Shown: positions 50,929-60,325 of the stretch, in pieces
How positions within the stretch are numbered: position 1 is the first letter of the stretch
How the letters are laid out: every line of letters begins with the position of its first letter
Assembly: GCA_958428295.1 (NCBI GenBank)
Contig: CAUAFL010000003.1
Location: forward strand, 1 to 64,000
DNA length: 64,000 bases
DNA from: an uncultured Bacillota bacterium
GTDB lineage: Bacteria > Bacillota_I > Bacilli_A > RF39 > UBA660
Direction: 5' to 3'
Translations under genes and position numbers: made by a program
Notes under the pieces: generated by a model
Databases searched by the model: none
Told to the model about the DNA's origin: nothing
The model's input: only the letters and a program-made list of their open reading frames with translations

Positions 50929-52551
50929 ATGGAAAAAATTTATGTATTTGGGCATCGTAAACCAGATACTGACTCAGTAGCAAGTGCGATTAGTCTTGCT
51001 TACTTAAAAAAGCAATTAGGTCTTAATGCTGAAGCACGTATTTTAGGGAACTTAAATAAAGAAACAAAGTATGCCCTTAGTTATTTTGCCATGAAAGAGC
51101 CACGCTATTTAAATGATGTAAAATTACAATTGAAGGATACGGAATATCATCGACAATATTTTTTACCGGGGACGAGTTCTATTTATGATAGTTATTTGTA
51201 TATGTTAAATCAAGGTTTGACAGGGGTTCCTATTGTGAAAGAAAATGATATTTTTGAGGGGATTGTAACGATTAAGGATTTAGCGCATCATTTTATTAGT
51301 GATGATGTAGAAAAATTAGAAACATCCTATGATAATTTATTATCTGTTTTAAAAGCTGAAGAAGTAAATCGAGCTGAAGAAGAAATTAAGGGAGAATTAT
51401 TAACTGCTTCCTATCGAAGTACGACGTTTATTAATAATGTAACATTAAATAAAGATCATATTCTAATTGTAGGGGATCGCCATAGTGTGATTGAGTATGC
51501 AGTCAATAGTGGTGTGAAGATGTTGATTTTAACTGGCAATAATGAAATGAAGGAAGAGCATTTGGCAATTGCTAGGGAAAAGCGTGTCAATGTTATTAAA
51601 AGTGCTTATGATACTTATCATATTGCTCGTTTAGTAAGTCTTGCTAATTATATTAAAACAATGACAAGGACGACGAAAGATGCTGTTTATTTTGATGATA
51701 ATGATTATGTGGATGATATTTTAGAAATTAATAAACGCCTTCGTCATACGAATTATCCAGTGGTGAATACTAAATCTGGAAAGTGTTTAGGTTTGTTACG
51801 TATTACTGATTTAGAAGCTAAAAATCCTAAAAAGGTGATTTTAGTAGACCATAATGAAAAGGCACAAAGTGTAGAGGGATTAGAGGAAGCGAGTATTGTT
51901 GAGATTATTGATCATCATAATTTGGGAAGTATTACTACCTCTAGTCCCATTAATTTTCGAAATATGGCGGTTGGCTCTAGTTGTACTATTGTGTATACTT
52001 TATTTAAAGAGCGACATATTTCAATTCCTAGGGAAATTGCTGGTATGATGCTGTCAGGCATTTTATCAGATACTTTAATTTTAAAATCACCCACTGCCAC
52101 CAAATTAGATGTGGAAGCAGTCTATGAGTTATCTAATATTGCTGGTGTCGACTATAAAGAATATGGTCTAAATTTATTAAAAGCGGGAACCTCATTAGAA
52201 GGCATGAGTTGTGAAAATGTTTTATATAATGATTTTAAATTATATAATGTCGATGATAAGACGATTGGTATCGGCCAATTTTTTACAATGAATTTTCAGG
52301 ATATTGAGAAGGATATATCGTTGTATGTAGATACTTTGGATGAAGTAGCGGAGGCCAATGGTTATGCACTGGTAGCTCTTTATGTAACAGATATTATTAA
52401 AAATGGTTCCTACGTGCTATTTAATCGCAAAGCTAAGGACTTATTCGATTTGGCTTATCATAGTGATATCAAAGAGGGTACCTATTTAGCTGATTGTGTA
52501 TCACGAAAGAAACATGTTGTACCAGTATTAATGGAAATTTTTGAAAAATAG
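50929..52551 (+). CDS. manganese-dependent inorganic pyrophosphatase with CBS and DRTGG domains
   Basis: 540 residues. The DHH phosphoesterase core is split by an insert: FGHRKPDTDSVASAISLAYL at the N-terminus, then after the insert ILVDHNEKAQSVEGLEEASI, EIIDHHNLGSI, and the DHHA2 part MMLSGILSDTLILKSPTAT. Between them lie two CBS halves (residues about 70-120 and 245-300) with a DRTGG domain (about 120-245), the architecture of regulated family II pyrophosphatases. It hydrolyses pyrophosphate, with CBS sites sensing adenine nucleotides. An own promoter and terminator are present. Confidence 0.95.
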   Translation: MEKIYVFGHRKPDTDSVASAISLAYLKKQLGLNAEARILGNLNKETKYALSYFAMKEPRYLNDVKLQLKDTEYHRQYFLPGTSSIYDSYLYMLNQGLTGVPIVKENDIFEGIVTIKDLAHHFISDDVEKLETSYDNLLSVLKAEEVNRAEEEIKGELLTASYRSTTFINNVTLNKDHILIVGDRHSVIEYAVNSGVKMLILTGNNEMKEEHLAIAREKRVNVIKSAYDTYHIARLVSLANYIKTMTRTTKDAVYFDDNDYVDDILEINKRLRHTNYPVVNTKSGKCLGLLRITDLEAKNPKKVILVDHNEKAQSVEGLEEASIVEIIDHHNLGSITTSSPINFRNMAVGSSCTIVYTLFKERHISIPREIAGMMLSGILSDTLILKSPTATKLDVEAVYELSNIAGVDYKEYGLNLLKAGTSLEGMSCENVLYNDFKLYNVDDKTIGIGQFFTMNFQDIEKDISLYVDTLDEVAEANGYALVALYVTDIIKNGSYVLFNRKAKDLFDLAYHSDIKEGTYLADCVSRKKHVVPVLMEIFEK

Positions 52552-52577
52552 AAGTGCACAAACACTTCTTTTCTTTC
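52551..52577 (+). terminator. intrinsic terminator
   Basis: GAAGTG, six-base loop, CACTTC and TTTTCTTT, right after the pyrophosphatase stop codon. Confidence 0.75.
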
Positions 52578-52588
52578 TGTTAGGAATC

Positions 52589-52597
52589 TGCTATAAT
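52589..52597 (+). promoter_or_regulatory. extended -10 promoter
   Basis: TGCTATAAT with -10 at 52592-52597, 30 bases before uppP. Confidence 0.65.
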
Positions 52598-52626
52598 AAA
52601 TTAGAATGAGAGGAAGGAACTAGTTT

Positions 52627-53442
52627 ATGACAGATATTTTAGCATCTATTATTTTAGGAATTATTCAGGGAATTGCCGAGTTTTTACCAATTTCCTCAAG
52701 TGCCCACTTAATTATTTTCCGGGATGTGTTTGGCATTGGTGCGGGGATGACAACTCAGGCAGCTTTGTGTTTTGATTTAGCGCTTCACTTGGGAACGTTG
52801 TTAGCAATTGCTGTTTTTTTCTTTTCTGATTTTTGGAAAATGGTAGTTGCCGGTTTTAGTAAAGGCACCAAGAGTAGTGATGGCAAATTATTTTGGCAAA
52901 TTGTCGTCGCGACTATTCCGGCGGCAGTCGTGGGAATGTTGTTTGAGGAGATCATTGAAAAGGCTGTTCGTACTAATTATTTGTTAATAGCCTTAGCTTT
53001 AATTATCATGGGAGTAATTATTTATTTGGTTGATAAATATAGTAAACAAACAAAAAATGTCAAAGAGTTATCTTTTAAAGACGCTTTATTAATTGGTTGT
53101 TCACAAGTGTTTGCGTTAATTCCTGGTTTTAGTCGTAGTGGAACAACGATTACAGCGGCTCGTGCTTTACGGGTAGATCGTGAAAATGCAGCTAAGTTTT
53201 CTTTTTATTTATCAGCACCAGTTGTGTTAGGGGCTTGTGTCTTACAATTTTTTAAAAAGGGGACTTTTGCGCTTATTAGTGCCAATCAGTTAATGTTTCT
53301 TCTGGGTGTTTTGGTAGCCTTTGTGACAGGATTATTATGTATTAGGTTTTTACTTCACTATCTTAAGAAACATGATTTTAAATTATTTATGATTTATCGC
53401 ATTATATTAGCCATTATTGTTATTATAATGACCATTTTCTAG
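52627..53442 (+). CDS. uppP: undecaprenyl-diphosphatase
   Basis: 271 residues, eight membrane helices. Signatures IAEFLPISSSAHLIIF (Glu-rich N-terminal site) and LIPGFSRSGTTITAA (the P-loop-like Arg-Ser-Gly motif) are complete. UppP (BacA) dephosphorylates undecaprenyl diphosphate to recycle the lipid carrier for peptidoglycan and other polymers; raised dosage gives bacitracin resistance. It is followed by two membrane-protein genes 8 bases apart each, probably one transcript. Confidence 0.96.
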   Translation: MTDILASIILGIIQGIAEFLPISSSAHLIIFRDVFGIGAGMTTQAALCFDLALHLGTLLAIAVFFFSDFWKMVVAGFSKGTKSSDGKLFWQIVVATIPAAVVGMLFEEIIEKAVRTNYLLIALALIIMGVIIYLVDKYSKQTKNVKELSFKDALLIGCSQVFALIPGFSRSGTTITAARALRVDRENAAKFSFYLSAPVVLGACVLQFFKKGTFALISANQLMFLLGVLVAFVTGLLCIRFLLHYLKKHDFKLFMIYRIILAIIVIIMTIF

Positions 53443-53450
53443 GAGGATCT

Positions 53451-54206
53451 ATGAATTATCAAAATATTGCTTTGTTAATGACTTTTTTACTAGGACTTTT
53501 TATTGTTTTGGGTGCTGTTTTTGCTTTCTTTTTACACAAAAAGCAAAAAGTGTTAGATTTTATTTTTGCTTTGGCGTTTTCTTTAATCATCATGTTAATT
53601 GTTTTGGATTTATTACCAGAAGCTATTACTTATTTAGGAATACAGTATTTATGGCTCTTTTTACTTTTTGGCCTAGCAGGAATTTTGTTATTTAAAGTAT
53701 TAGATCATTTTATTCCCGAGCATGAGCATCATGAAATGGATCAGGAAGAGCAGCGTAAAAATATTGCACATATCGGCGTTTTAGCGACAGTGGCCTTGGT
53801 GCTTCATAATATTATTGAGGGTATGGCTATTTATATGAGTGCTACCACTGATATTTCTACTGGTTTGATGATGAGTTTAGGGGTAGGACTGCATAATATT
53901 CCACTAGGGATGATTATTAGTACTACGTTTTATCAAAGTGATGAGAAACCACTTCCCTTGTGCAGCTATTTATTACTATTAGCTTGTTCATCTTTCTTAG
54001 GGGGGCTTATTCCTTATTGTTTTGCAATTACTTCTGTTAATGAAGTGGTCATGGGTTGTTTATTATCACTTACCTTGGGAATGCTATTATATATTGTTTT
54101 GGTAGAATTATGGCCAAAAGTAAGAGCTACTAAAAACAAGAAGATTACGGCTTATGGTTTGTTACTGGGGATATTGTTACTTAGTCTTACCTTGTTTTTA
54201 GAATAG
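53451..54206 (+). CDS. second ZIP family metal transporter
   Basis: 251 residues with eight hydrophobic segments, a His-rich cytoplasmic loop (IPEHEHHEMDQEEQ) and ZIP metal-site motifs VLHNIIEGMAIY and LHNIPLGMIIS. The second motif has Leu where Glu is usual (HNIPEG), so metal affinity or specificity may differ from the zupT-like protein at 16286. It follows uppP by 8 bases. Zinc, iron or manganese uptake is possible. Confidence 0.88.
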   Translation: MNYQNIALLMTFLLGLFIVLGAVFAFFLHKKQKVLDFIFALAFSLIIMLIVLDLLPEAITYLGIQYLWLFLLFGLAGILLFKVLDHFIPEHEHHEMDQEEQRKNIAHIGVLATVALVLHNIIEGMAIYMSATTDISTGLMMSLGVGLHNIPLGMIISTTFYQSDEKPLPLCSYLLLLACSSFLGGLIPYCFAITSVNEVVMGCLLSLTLGMLLYIVLVELWPKVRATKNKKITAYGLLLGILLLSLTLFLE

Positions 54207-54214
54207 GAGAAAAT

Positions 54215-54949
54215 ATGTATTATGTGGTTTGTTATGTCTTTTTAATATTTTTAGTTTATTCTTTTTTAGGCTATTTGGTCGAAGTGTTCTTTTGTAGTCG
54301 GATTGAGAAAAAACTAGTGTTGAATCGAGGGTTTTGTTTAGGTCCCTATTTGCCTATTTATGGCGTGTGCTGTGTGATTATGAGTGCTTTTTTAGTCCGT
54401 TATCAAAAAGATCCTTTTACCTTATTTGTAATGGGTGCATTTGTTTGTACGGCTATTGAGTATCTAACTAGTTATTTATTAGAAAAAATCTTTAAAGCTC
54501 GGTGGTGGGATTATAGTGAACGTTCTTTTAACATTGAAGGACGCGTTTGTCTTAGTAATGCTTTGTTATTTGGTATTGGCGGACTTTGTTGTGTCTATCT
54601 AATTAATCCCTTATTGACACAGTTGCTTACAAAAATTTCTCCTCCTGTTTTAATGACTTTGGCAACGATTTTACTGATTATTTTTATAAGTGATGTGATT
54701 ATTACCATTATTACGATGTGGCAAGTAAAAATTGCTAGTAAGAAATTTGCTCGTCGAGACATGACTAGTGAAATTAGTCGATTAGTTCGAGGAGAGGTAA
54801 TTAAAAATGCGGCTTTAATTCGGCATATGTTAAATGCTTTCCCTAAAATCGATATGAAAGATCGTAAAGATCCTTTAGCGCAAGTAAAATCTTATTTAGA
54901 AGGAAAGCATAATAAAAGAATAGGAAAGAAGAAGGACCTTGACAAATGA
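54215..54949 (+). CDS. putative ABC-transporter type IV family membrane protein (CmpB-like)
   Basis: 244 residues. The first part, VYSFLGYLVEVFFCSRIEK, followed by LNRGFCLGPYLPIYGVC and EYLTSYLLEKIFKARWWDYS, is the signature of the small six-helix membrane family labelled putative ABC transporter type IV in Bacillota. Despite the label, no ATPase partner is present and function is not established. Expressed downstream of uppP and the ZIP gene. A weak terminator overlaps its stop codon. Confidence 0.85.
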   Translation: MYYVVCYVFLIFLVYSFLGYLVEVFFCSRIEKKLVLNRGFCLGPYLPIYGVCCVIMSAFLVRYQKDPFTLFVMGAFVCTAIEYLTSYLLEKIFKARWWDYSERSFNIEGRVCLSNALLFGIGGLCCVYLINPLLTQLLTKISPPVLMTLATILLIIFISDVIITIITMWQVKIASKKFARRDMTSEISRLVRGEVIKNAALIRHMLNAFPKIDMKDRKDPLAQVKSYLEGKHNKRIGKKKDLDK

Positions 54950-54970
54950 TGTCAACTTCTTTTTCTTTTT
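54939..54970 (+). terminator. weak terminator overlapping the stop codon
   Basis: TTGACA, five-base loop, TGTCAA, then a T/C-rich tail. Confidence 0.45.
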
Positions 54971-55012
54971 GTTAAAAGGCTAATAGAAAGAAAGAAAGGA
55001 TTACAATTTTCA

Positions 55013-55021
55013 TGCTATAAT
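55013..55021 (+). promoter_or_regulatory. extended -10 promoter
   Basis: TGCTATAAT with -10 at 55016-55021, 23 bases before the phosphohexomutase start. Confidence 0.65.
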
Positions 55022-55043
55022 AGGCTAAGAAAGGGAGTTTCAC

Positions 55044-56417
55044 ATGAGAGAACAACAAAATATACCAGCTCATATTTTTAGAGGTTATGATATTCGTGGG
55101 GTAGTGCCTGATGATATTAATCCCAATTTTTCGTATTTATTAGGAAGGGCTTTTGGTAGTAAATTACGCGATTTAGGTAAAAGATGTTGTGTTGTTGGTT
55201 ATGATAATCGTTTATCATCACCTAGCTTACACCAAACTTTAGTGAGGGGAATCCTAGAAAGTGGTGTGGATGTTTATGATTTAGGACTAACAACGACTCC
55301 TATGTATTATTTTGCTTGTTATGATTTAAAAATTGATAGTGGTATGATGATTACAGCAAGTCATAATCCTAAAAATGAAAATGGTTTCAAATTTTCTTTT
55401 CGTGACTATCAAAATGCCAAAGGGGAAGAAATTACCGCTTTTTATCAATATGTGGTAGCCGGTGAGTTTCAGCGTGGCAAGGCTCAGGTAAGAAAAGTCG
55501 ATGTTCGAGAGGCCTATTTTAAAGCGATGGATAAAGGTCTGTCATTTGGTCCTAGGAAAGTAAAAGTAGTTTTAGACCCTGGCAATGGCACGACTGCCAT
55601 TTTAGCCCCTTCTTTATTTTCACGGTATCCATTAGAGGTTTCAATTATTAATGGTCAAAGTGATGGTACGTTTCCTAATCATCATCCTGATCCTAGTATT
55701 GAAGATAATTTAGCTCAATTAAAAAGGGCGGTATTAAAAACGGGAGCGGATGTGGGTCTTGCTTTTGATGGGGATGGCGATCGAGTAGGGATTATTTCTA
55801 ATAGTGGTGTGTTTATCCCAATTGATTATTACATGATTATTATCATTCGCGATATTTTTGATAAAGTAACGAATAAAACATTTTTATATGATGTTAAATG
55901 TAGTAAGTCACTGGAAGATGAAATTCAAAAGTTGGGGGGGACTCCTTATTGTTATCGAACGGGTAATTCTTATACCAAAGCTGAAGTTGCTGCATTGGAT
56001 TTAGCTTTTGGAGGAGAACTTTCAGGACATCTTTATTTTCGTGATAAATTTTTAGGGTTTGATAGTGGTTTGTATGCTGGATTACGGTTGCTGGAAATTT
56101 TATCGCATACTACTAAAAGTGTCGATCAATTATTGGAAGGAATATCGCGATATTATTCTACTCCCGAGATAAAATATCCTGCTAGTGATCATACGAAAAA
56201 AGAGGTCATTATGAAAATTAAGGAGTATTGTGTCGCGAAGAATTATACAATCAATACAATTGATGGTGTCCGGGTTACCTTTACAGATGGCTGGGCAAGT
56301 GTTAGAATGAGTAATACTGGTCCTAATATTACAGGACGTTATGAAGCCAAAACAAAGCAACGATTACAGGAAATTCAAACGGAGTTTGAAACTTTAATTG
56401 CACAGTATAACCAGTAA
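55044..56417 (+). CDS. phosphomannomutase/phosphoglucomutase
   Basis: 457 residues, the four-domain alpha-D-phosphohexomutase fold. Motifs: FRGYDIRGVVPDD, catalytic phosphoserine loop MMITASHNPKNENGFK, metal loop AFDGDGDRVGII, sugar loop FGGELSGHLYF and phosphate-binding RMSNTGPNITGRYEA. It interconverts hexose 1- and 6-phosphates for surface glycans and cell-wall precursors. This class (ManB/AlgC-like) is separate from GlmM. It lies 57 bases before murG. Confidence 0.95.
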   Translation: MREQQNIPAHIFRGYDIRGVVPDDINPNFSYLLGRAFGSKLRDLGKRCCVVGYDNRLSSPSLHQTLVRGILESGVDVYDLGLTTTPMYYFACYDLKIDSGMMITASHNPKNENGFKFSFRDYQNAKGEEITAFYQYVVAGEFQRGKAQVRKVDVREAYFKAMDKGLSFGPRKVKVVLDPGNGTTAILAPSLFSRYPLEVSIINGQSDGTFPNHHPDPSIEDNLAQLKRAVLKTGADVGLAFDGDGDRVGIISNSGVFIPIDYYMIIIIRDIFDKVTNKTFLYDVKCSKSLEDEIQKLGGTPYCYRTGNSYTKAEVAALDLAFGGELSGHLYFRDKFLGFDSGLYAGLRLLEILSHTTKSVDQLLEGISRYYSTPEIKYPASDHTKKEVIMKIKEYCVAKNYTINTIDGVRVTFTDGWASVRMSNTGPNITGRYEAKTKQRLQEIQTEFETLIAQYNQ

Positions 56418-56474
56418 TAAGACTATTTAAAAAAATAAGTTCATAAGCTATGGTAAGGGAGAGAGGATGAAATC

Positions 56475-57551
56475 ATGAGAGTGATTGTGACAGCTGGTGG
56501 GACAGGTGGACATATCTATCCAGCACTAGCGATCATAAATAAAATAAAGGAAAAAGAGCCCCAGAGTGAATTTTTGTATATCGGCACTACGGATCGAATG
56601 GAAGCAGAGGTAGTTCCTCAGTACCATGTTCCCTATGTGGGTATTAAAATGTTAGGCTTAAATCGAAAACACCCCTGGAAAAATTTCCGAGTGTTAAAAG
56701 TGTATTTAGAAGCAGTAAAAAAAGCTAAGCAGGAAATTCAAAAATTTGCTCCTGATATAGTGATAGGAGTAGGAGGCTATATTAGTGCTCCTGTTGTTTA
56801 TGCCGCTAGTAAATTAGGGTATAAAACGATGATTCATGAGCAGAATTCCATCAGTGGGGTATCCAATAAATTTTTAAGTCATTATGTAGATAAAATTCTT
56901 GTCTCATTTAAAGAAACAATGGCTTTGTTTCCTAAAGATAAAGTAGTATATACGGGAAATCCTCGGAGTGAAGAAATCGCTTCTTTAGCCAAAAGTTCTA
57001 AGCAAAGTTTAGGTTTTTCAGAAAAAAAACCATTAGTTTTAATCGTCATGGGGTCATTAGGATCGATGACAATGACCAAAAAGTTACGGGCTTTGGTACC
57101 GGCTTTTAAAGATAAGCCGTATGAAGTGTTGTTAGTAACAGGAAAAGATTATTTACAAGACTATGAGACGGTTAGTTGTCCTAGTAATGTAAAAATAGTA
57201 GCAACCTATACCATGCCGCAGTTAAAAGTAGCGGATTTAATTGTTATGCGTAGTGGCGCTAGTACCATTGCTGAAGTGGAGGCTTTAGCCCTTCCTTCTA
57301 TCATGGTACCTAGTCCTTACGTAACACATAATCATCAGATGAAGAATGCTTTGGCACTAGAAAAAGAGGGCGCTTGTAAGATCCTGAGCGAAGAGGAGTT
57401 TGATAAAGAGCGGCTCATTTCGTTGATTGATGAAATCTTGCAAGATAAGTACCTGTTGCTATCCATGCAAAAAGCATTAAAAAAGCGGGCTGTTTTAGAT
57501 AGTGCTAGTCGCATCTATGCCGAAGCAAAAAAGTTAGTAAGGGATGAATAA
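56475..57551 (+). CDS. murG: UDP-GlcNAc:undecaprenyl-PP-MurNAc-pentapeptide GlcNAc transferase
   Basis: 358 residues. N-terminal GTGGHIYPALAI, the middle motif VGVGGYISAPVVYAA and IHEQNSISGVSNKFLS, and the C-terminal UDP-binding motif MRSGASTIAEVEALALPSI. MurG makes lipid II at the inner face of the membrane. The end overlaps the murB region: an ATG at 57544 exists within the murG end, but murB was assigned to 57553. GGGAGAGGATG precedes the start. Confidence 0.97.
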   Translation: MRVIVTAGGTGGHIYPALAIINKIKEKEPQSEFLYIGTTDRMEAEVVPQYHVPYVGIKMLGLNRKHPWKNFRVLKVYLEAVKKAKQEIQKFAPDIVIGVGGYISAPVVYAASKLGYKTMIHEQNSISGVSNKFLSHYVDKILVSFKETMALFPKDKVVYTGNPRSEEIASLAKSSKQSLGFSEKKPLVLIVMGSLGSMTMTKKLRALVPAFKDKPYEVLLVTGKDYLQDYETVSCPSNVKIVATYTMPQLKVADLIVMRSGASTIAEVEALALPSIMVPSPYVTHNHQMKNALALEKEGACKILSEEEFDKERLISLIDEILQDKYLLLSMQKALKKRAVLDSASRIYAEAKKLVRDE

Positions 57552-57552
57552 A

Positions 57553-58461
57553 ATGGAAGAATTCTTAAAGGAAGTAGAGACACATGCCTTAGGGAAGACG
57601 GTGAAAGATGTCTTTTTAAGTAAGTGTACTACTTATAAGGTAGGTGGGTTGGCTAGTTGTTTAGTATATCCTAAAAACGTTGAGAGTTTAGTGAAGATAT
57701 GCAAGTTGATTAAAAAATATCAACTTCCTTATTTTGTCTTGGGAAATGGGAGTAATTTGCTATTTAGCGATCGAAAATTTTCGGGAGTGATTATAAAATT
57801 AGCGGCTTTTGATCAGTTGGAATTTATAAAAAATAAAGTAATTTGTGGGGCAGGATGTTCCTTGATGAAAGTTTCCCGAGAAGCTACTAAACGTTCTTTA
57901 ACAGGGTTAGAATTTGCTGATGGCATTCCTGGAACGATTGGAGGCGCTGTCTACATGAATGCGGGTGCCTATAAACGTGATATGGGCTATGTTGTGCAAA
58001 GTGTGACCGTTTTAACGAAAGATTTAGAAATTATTACGCTAACTAATGCCGAAATGGATTTTCACTATCGTAGTTCTTTTCTCCAAAAACATAAAGATTA
58101 TATTTGCTTAGAAGTTATGTTGCGCTTAGAGTTTGGTGATCGCAAGGAAATTGAAAAATTAATCAAGGATCGTCGTGAACGGCGCCTTCTTAGTCAACCC
58201 CTTGAGTATCCTAGTGCTGGTAGTGTTTTTCGTAATCCTGAGGGATTAGCGGCTGCTGGTAAATTAATTGAAGATATAGGCTTAAAAGGTCTTACCAAAG
58301 GGGGGGCTGAAGTAAGTAAGAAACATGCCAACTTTATTATTAATAAACAGCAGGCCAGTGCTAATGATATTCATGACTTGATTTTGTTTGTCCAAGAGGC
58401 AGTCAAAGAACATTATGGAGTGGAATTAAAGATTGAACAAGAATTTGTAAATTGGGAGTAA
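57553..58461 (+). CDS. murB: UDP-N-acetylenolpyruvoylglucosamine reductase
   Basis: 302 residues from ATG 57553, with AAGGGATGA at good spacing; an alternative ATG at 57544 adds three residues. FAD-binding motifs PYFVLGNGSNLLFSDRKF and GLEFADGIPGTIGGAVYMNA, the catalytic serine loop AGSVFRNPEG and C-terminal HANFIINKQ. It reduces enolpyruvyl-UDP-GlcNAc to UDP-MurNAc. Type II MurB by the AGSVFRNP context. Its gene starts directly after murG and precedes divIB, so the three form a cell-wall/division cluster. Confidence 0.96.
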   Translation: MEEFLKEVETHALGKTVKDVFLSKCTTYKVGGLASCLVYPKNVESLVKICKLIKKYQLPYFVLGNGSNLLFSDRKFSGVIIKLAAFDQLEFIKNKVICGAGCSLMKVSREATKRSLTGLEFADGIPGTIGGAVYMNAGAYKRDMGYVVQSVTVLTKDLEIITLTNAEMDFHYRSSFLQKHKDYICLEVMLRLEFGDRKEIEKLIKDRRERRLLSQPLEYPSAGSVFRNPEGLAAAGKLIEDIGLKGLTKGGAEVSKKHANFIINKQQASANDIHDLILFVQEAVKEHYGVELKIEQEFVNWE

Positions 58462-58463
58462 TT

Positions 58464-59147
58464 ATGCCAAAAATTGTTAAAAAGAAAAAACTGAAAATTT
58501 TACCTTTTCTTTTGTTAATTCTTGTAGTAGCAGGAATTGTTTTTGGGGTGGATATCTATTTAGATACGCCGATTGAAAATTTAATTGTAAAGGGAAATGT
58601 GATATTGAGTGATCAAGAAATTTTAGAGTTAGCAGGTCTTCATCATTATCCCAGTTTTTATAAAAGTAGTGCCTCTAAAATAGAAAAAAAAGTAAAAAGC
58701 AATCCTTTTATTAAACAAGTTCAAGTGCATAAGAAATTCTATCATGTTGTCGTTTTAGAAATAAAAGAATATAGGGTATTATTTAAAAAAGAAGAAGATG
58801 GTAAAATTGTTTTAGAAAATCAAAAAGAATTAGCAGTGGAACATCAGATTCCTTACGCACTACCACGCCTTGTTAATTATGTGCCTAATACTAAGTATCA
58901 AGCGTTGATAGATGGTATGCGGAAAATGGAAAAACAAATACGAGAAAAAATTAGTGAAATTTCTTATGTTCCCAATGAATATGATAAAGATCGTTTTTTG
59001 CTTTATATGGATGATGGTAATAGTGTTTATTTAACATTGACTAAATTTGAGATGATTAATTATTATAATGAAGTGTTACCTCAATTAGAAGGGAAAAAGG
59101 GAATTTTATATTTGGATTCTGGCAATCATTTTCAAATTATGGAATAA
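58464..59147 (+). CDS. divIB: cell division protein DivIB/FtsQ
   Basis: 227 residues from ATG 58464 (GGGAGTAATT upstream; the earlier in-frame start overlaps murB). A basic cytoplasmic tail (PKIVKKKKLKIL), one membrane helix (about residues 13-30), the POTRA domain (IENLIVKGNVILSDQEILEL) and a beta domain (SEISYVPNEYDKDRFLLYM). DivIB is part of the FtsQLB-type complex of the divisome. Placement immediately after murB matches the murG-murB-divIB order of Bacillus. It is followed by a new promoter, so it ends this transcript. Confidence 0.92.
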   Translation: MPKIVKKKKLKILPFLLLILVVAGIVFGVDIYLDTPIENLIVKGNVILSDQEILELAGLHHYPSFYKSSASKIEKKVKSNPFIKQVQVHKKFYHVVVLEIKEYRVLFKKEEDGKIVLENQKELAVEHQIPYALPRLVNYVPNTKYQALIDGMRKMEKQIREKISEISYVPNEYDKDRFLLYMDDGNSVYLTLTKFEMINYYNEVLPQLEGKKGILYLDSGNHFQIME

Positions 59148-59177
59148 ATTTTAATGAAGGTTACTAAGTTCTTTTAT

Positions 59178-59205
59178 TTGACATTTTGTAATAATTTGTT
59201 ACAAT
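59178..59205 (+). promoter_or_regulatory. sigma-A promoter
   Basis: TTGACA (59178-59183), 16-base spacer, TACAAT (59200-59205), 41 bases before ATG 59247. Confidence 0.8.
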
Positions 59206-59246
59206 AGAAATAATTTAAAAATTATATTTAGAAAAGAAGGATCTCT

Positions 59247-59531
59247 ATGACGAAAGAAGAAATTACCCAAAATCTAGGGGAAGTAACAACTCGTATTGGA
59301 ACTGTCCGTATTCATCGCAACTGTTTTGCCTTAGGCACTGCTGCTTGTAGTTTATGGACTCTTGGTACCGTTGAGCATTCTTTTCCTTTGACTATTTTGA
59401 ATGCTTGTGGGGCCATTGTATCAGCGATTGGTTGTTATACGGAACAGCGCTCTTTAGAAGGATTAAAAACGCAAAAGGCAAATTTAGAAAAGGCTAGTCA
59501 AAAAATAAAAAACGGTTACACGTTTTTTTAA
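59247..59531 (+). CDS. small membrane protein, unknown function
   Basis: 94 residues with two hydrophobic helices (about residues 27-43 and 47-65) between charged ends, and several cysteines. The C-terminal part is Lys/Gln-rich and helical (LEGLKTQKANLEKASQKI). No family recognised. GAAGGATCTCT precedes the ATG. It has its own promoter and ends 1 base before the convergent CPBP protease stop codon, so the two share a transcription end. Confidence 0.65.
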   Translation: MTKEEITQNLGEVTTRIGTVRIHRNCFALGTAACSLWTLGTVEHSFPLTILNACGAIVSAIGCYTEQRSLEGLKTQKANLEKASQKIKNGYTFF

Positions 59532-59532
59532 T

Positions 59533-60216
59533 TTAAGTTAAAATAGATAATAAAACTAATAGAATATTATGTAGTGCATGCATGCTCATCGAAGTAAAGA
59601 TGGTATCCGTTTTGTAATAGGCATAAGCAAAGGTAAAACCTAAGCTACCATAAGGAATGACATAAAGATATTCATACCAGCTAGCGTTATTGCTGACTAC
59701 ATGAAGAAGACCAAAGACTAATCCTGAAATGATACAGAATAGCCATTTATTAGAACATAGTTCTTTGATTGTTTTCCGAAAAGTAATTTCTTCACAAATA
59801 GGAGCAAGTATTCCCGCTGTAAATAGCATGATATAAGGAGAAACACTAATTAATGATTGTACAGACATCTCGTTAGTTGAGTTTTTAAGAGGCGTAAATA
59901 AGGAAATGAGAATATTGGATACAACCATTAAAGCTAGTCCTAAAATCCAATATCTAAGACCAACATCGATATCCTCTTGATAATTTTTTTTAAAGCGTTT
60001 CCATTCTTTTATTAAATCTTTTCGATAAATCAGAAATAGTAAAAGGGCTAATACGGCATTTGAAAAAGTGCTCATGATAACTTGGTCTTGCAGAGTTAAA
60101 TTTTTAATATCCATGTCTAGAACTAAAAGAGGAATATATTGTAAATATTTACTCATAAAAAAGAGAATGAAAACAAGAGCTACTTTACTAATGTTAATTA
60201 TTTTTTGTTTATTCAT
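59533..60216 (-). CDS. CPBP family intramembrane glutamic endopeptidase
   Basis: 227 residues with about seven hydrophobic helices. The three family motifs are present: ICEEITFRKTI (Glu-Glu-x-x-x-Arg), FGLLHVVSN (the F-x-x-x-H motif) and MHALHNILL near the C-terminus. CPBP (Abi/Rce1-like) proteases cleave within the membrane; in Bacillota they are linked to bacteriocin self-immunity or signal handling, but no bacteriocin gene is nearby. SD AAGGTGATACT on the minus strand supports ATG 60216. Confidence 0.9.
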   Translation of the reverse strand: MNKQKIINISKVALVFILFFMSKYLQYIPLLVLDMDIKNLTLQDQVIMSTFSNAVLALLLFLIYRKDLIKEWKRFKKNYQEDIDVGLRYWILGLALMVVSNILISLFTPLKNSTNEMSVQSLISVSPYIMLFTAGILAPICEEITFRKTIKELCSNKWLFCIISGLVFGLLHVVSNNASWYEYLYVIPYGSLGFTFAYAYYKTDTIFTSMSMHALHNILLVLLSILT

Positions 60217-60288
60217 AGTATCACCTTCTTATTTATCATATCATAAAAGAAAGAAAAGAAACGTTTTTTTTGTAGTTTAAATAAAATT

Positions 60289-60317
60289 TTGACAAAAAGA
60301 TAAAAGTAGTTTATAAT
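60289..60317 (+). promoter_or_regulatory. consensus sigma-A promoter of the rimP-nusA-rnpM-infB operon
   Basis: TTGACA (60289-60294), 17-base spacer, TATAAT (60312-60317): a perfect consensus match. Confidence 0.9.
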
Positions 60318-60325
60318 GTAAACAA

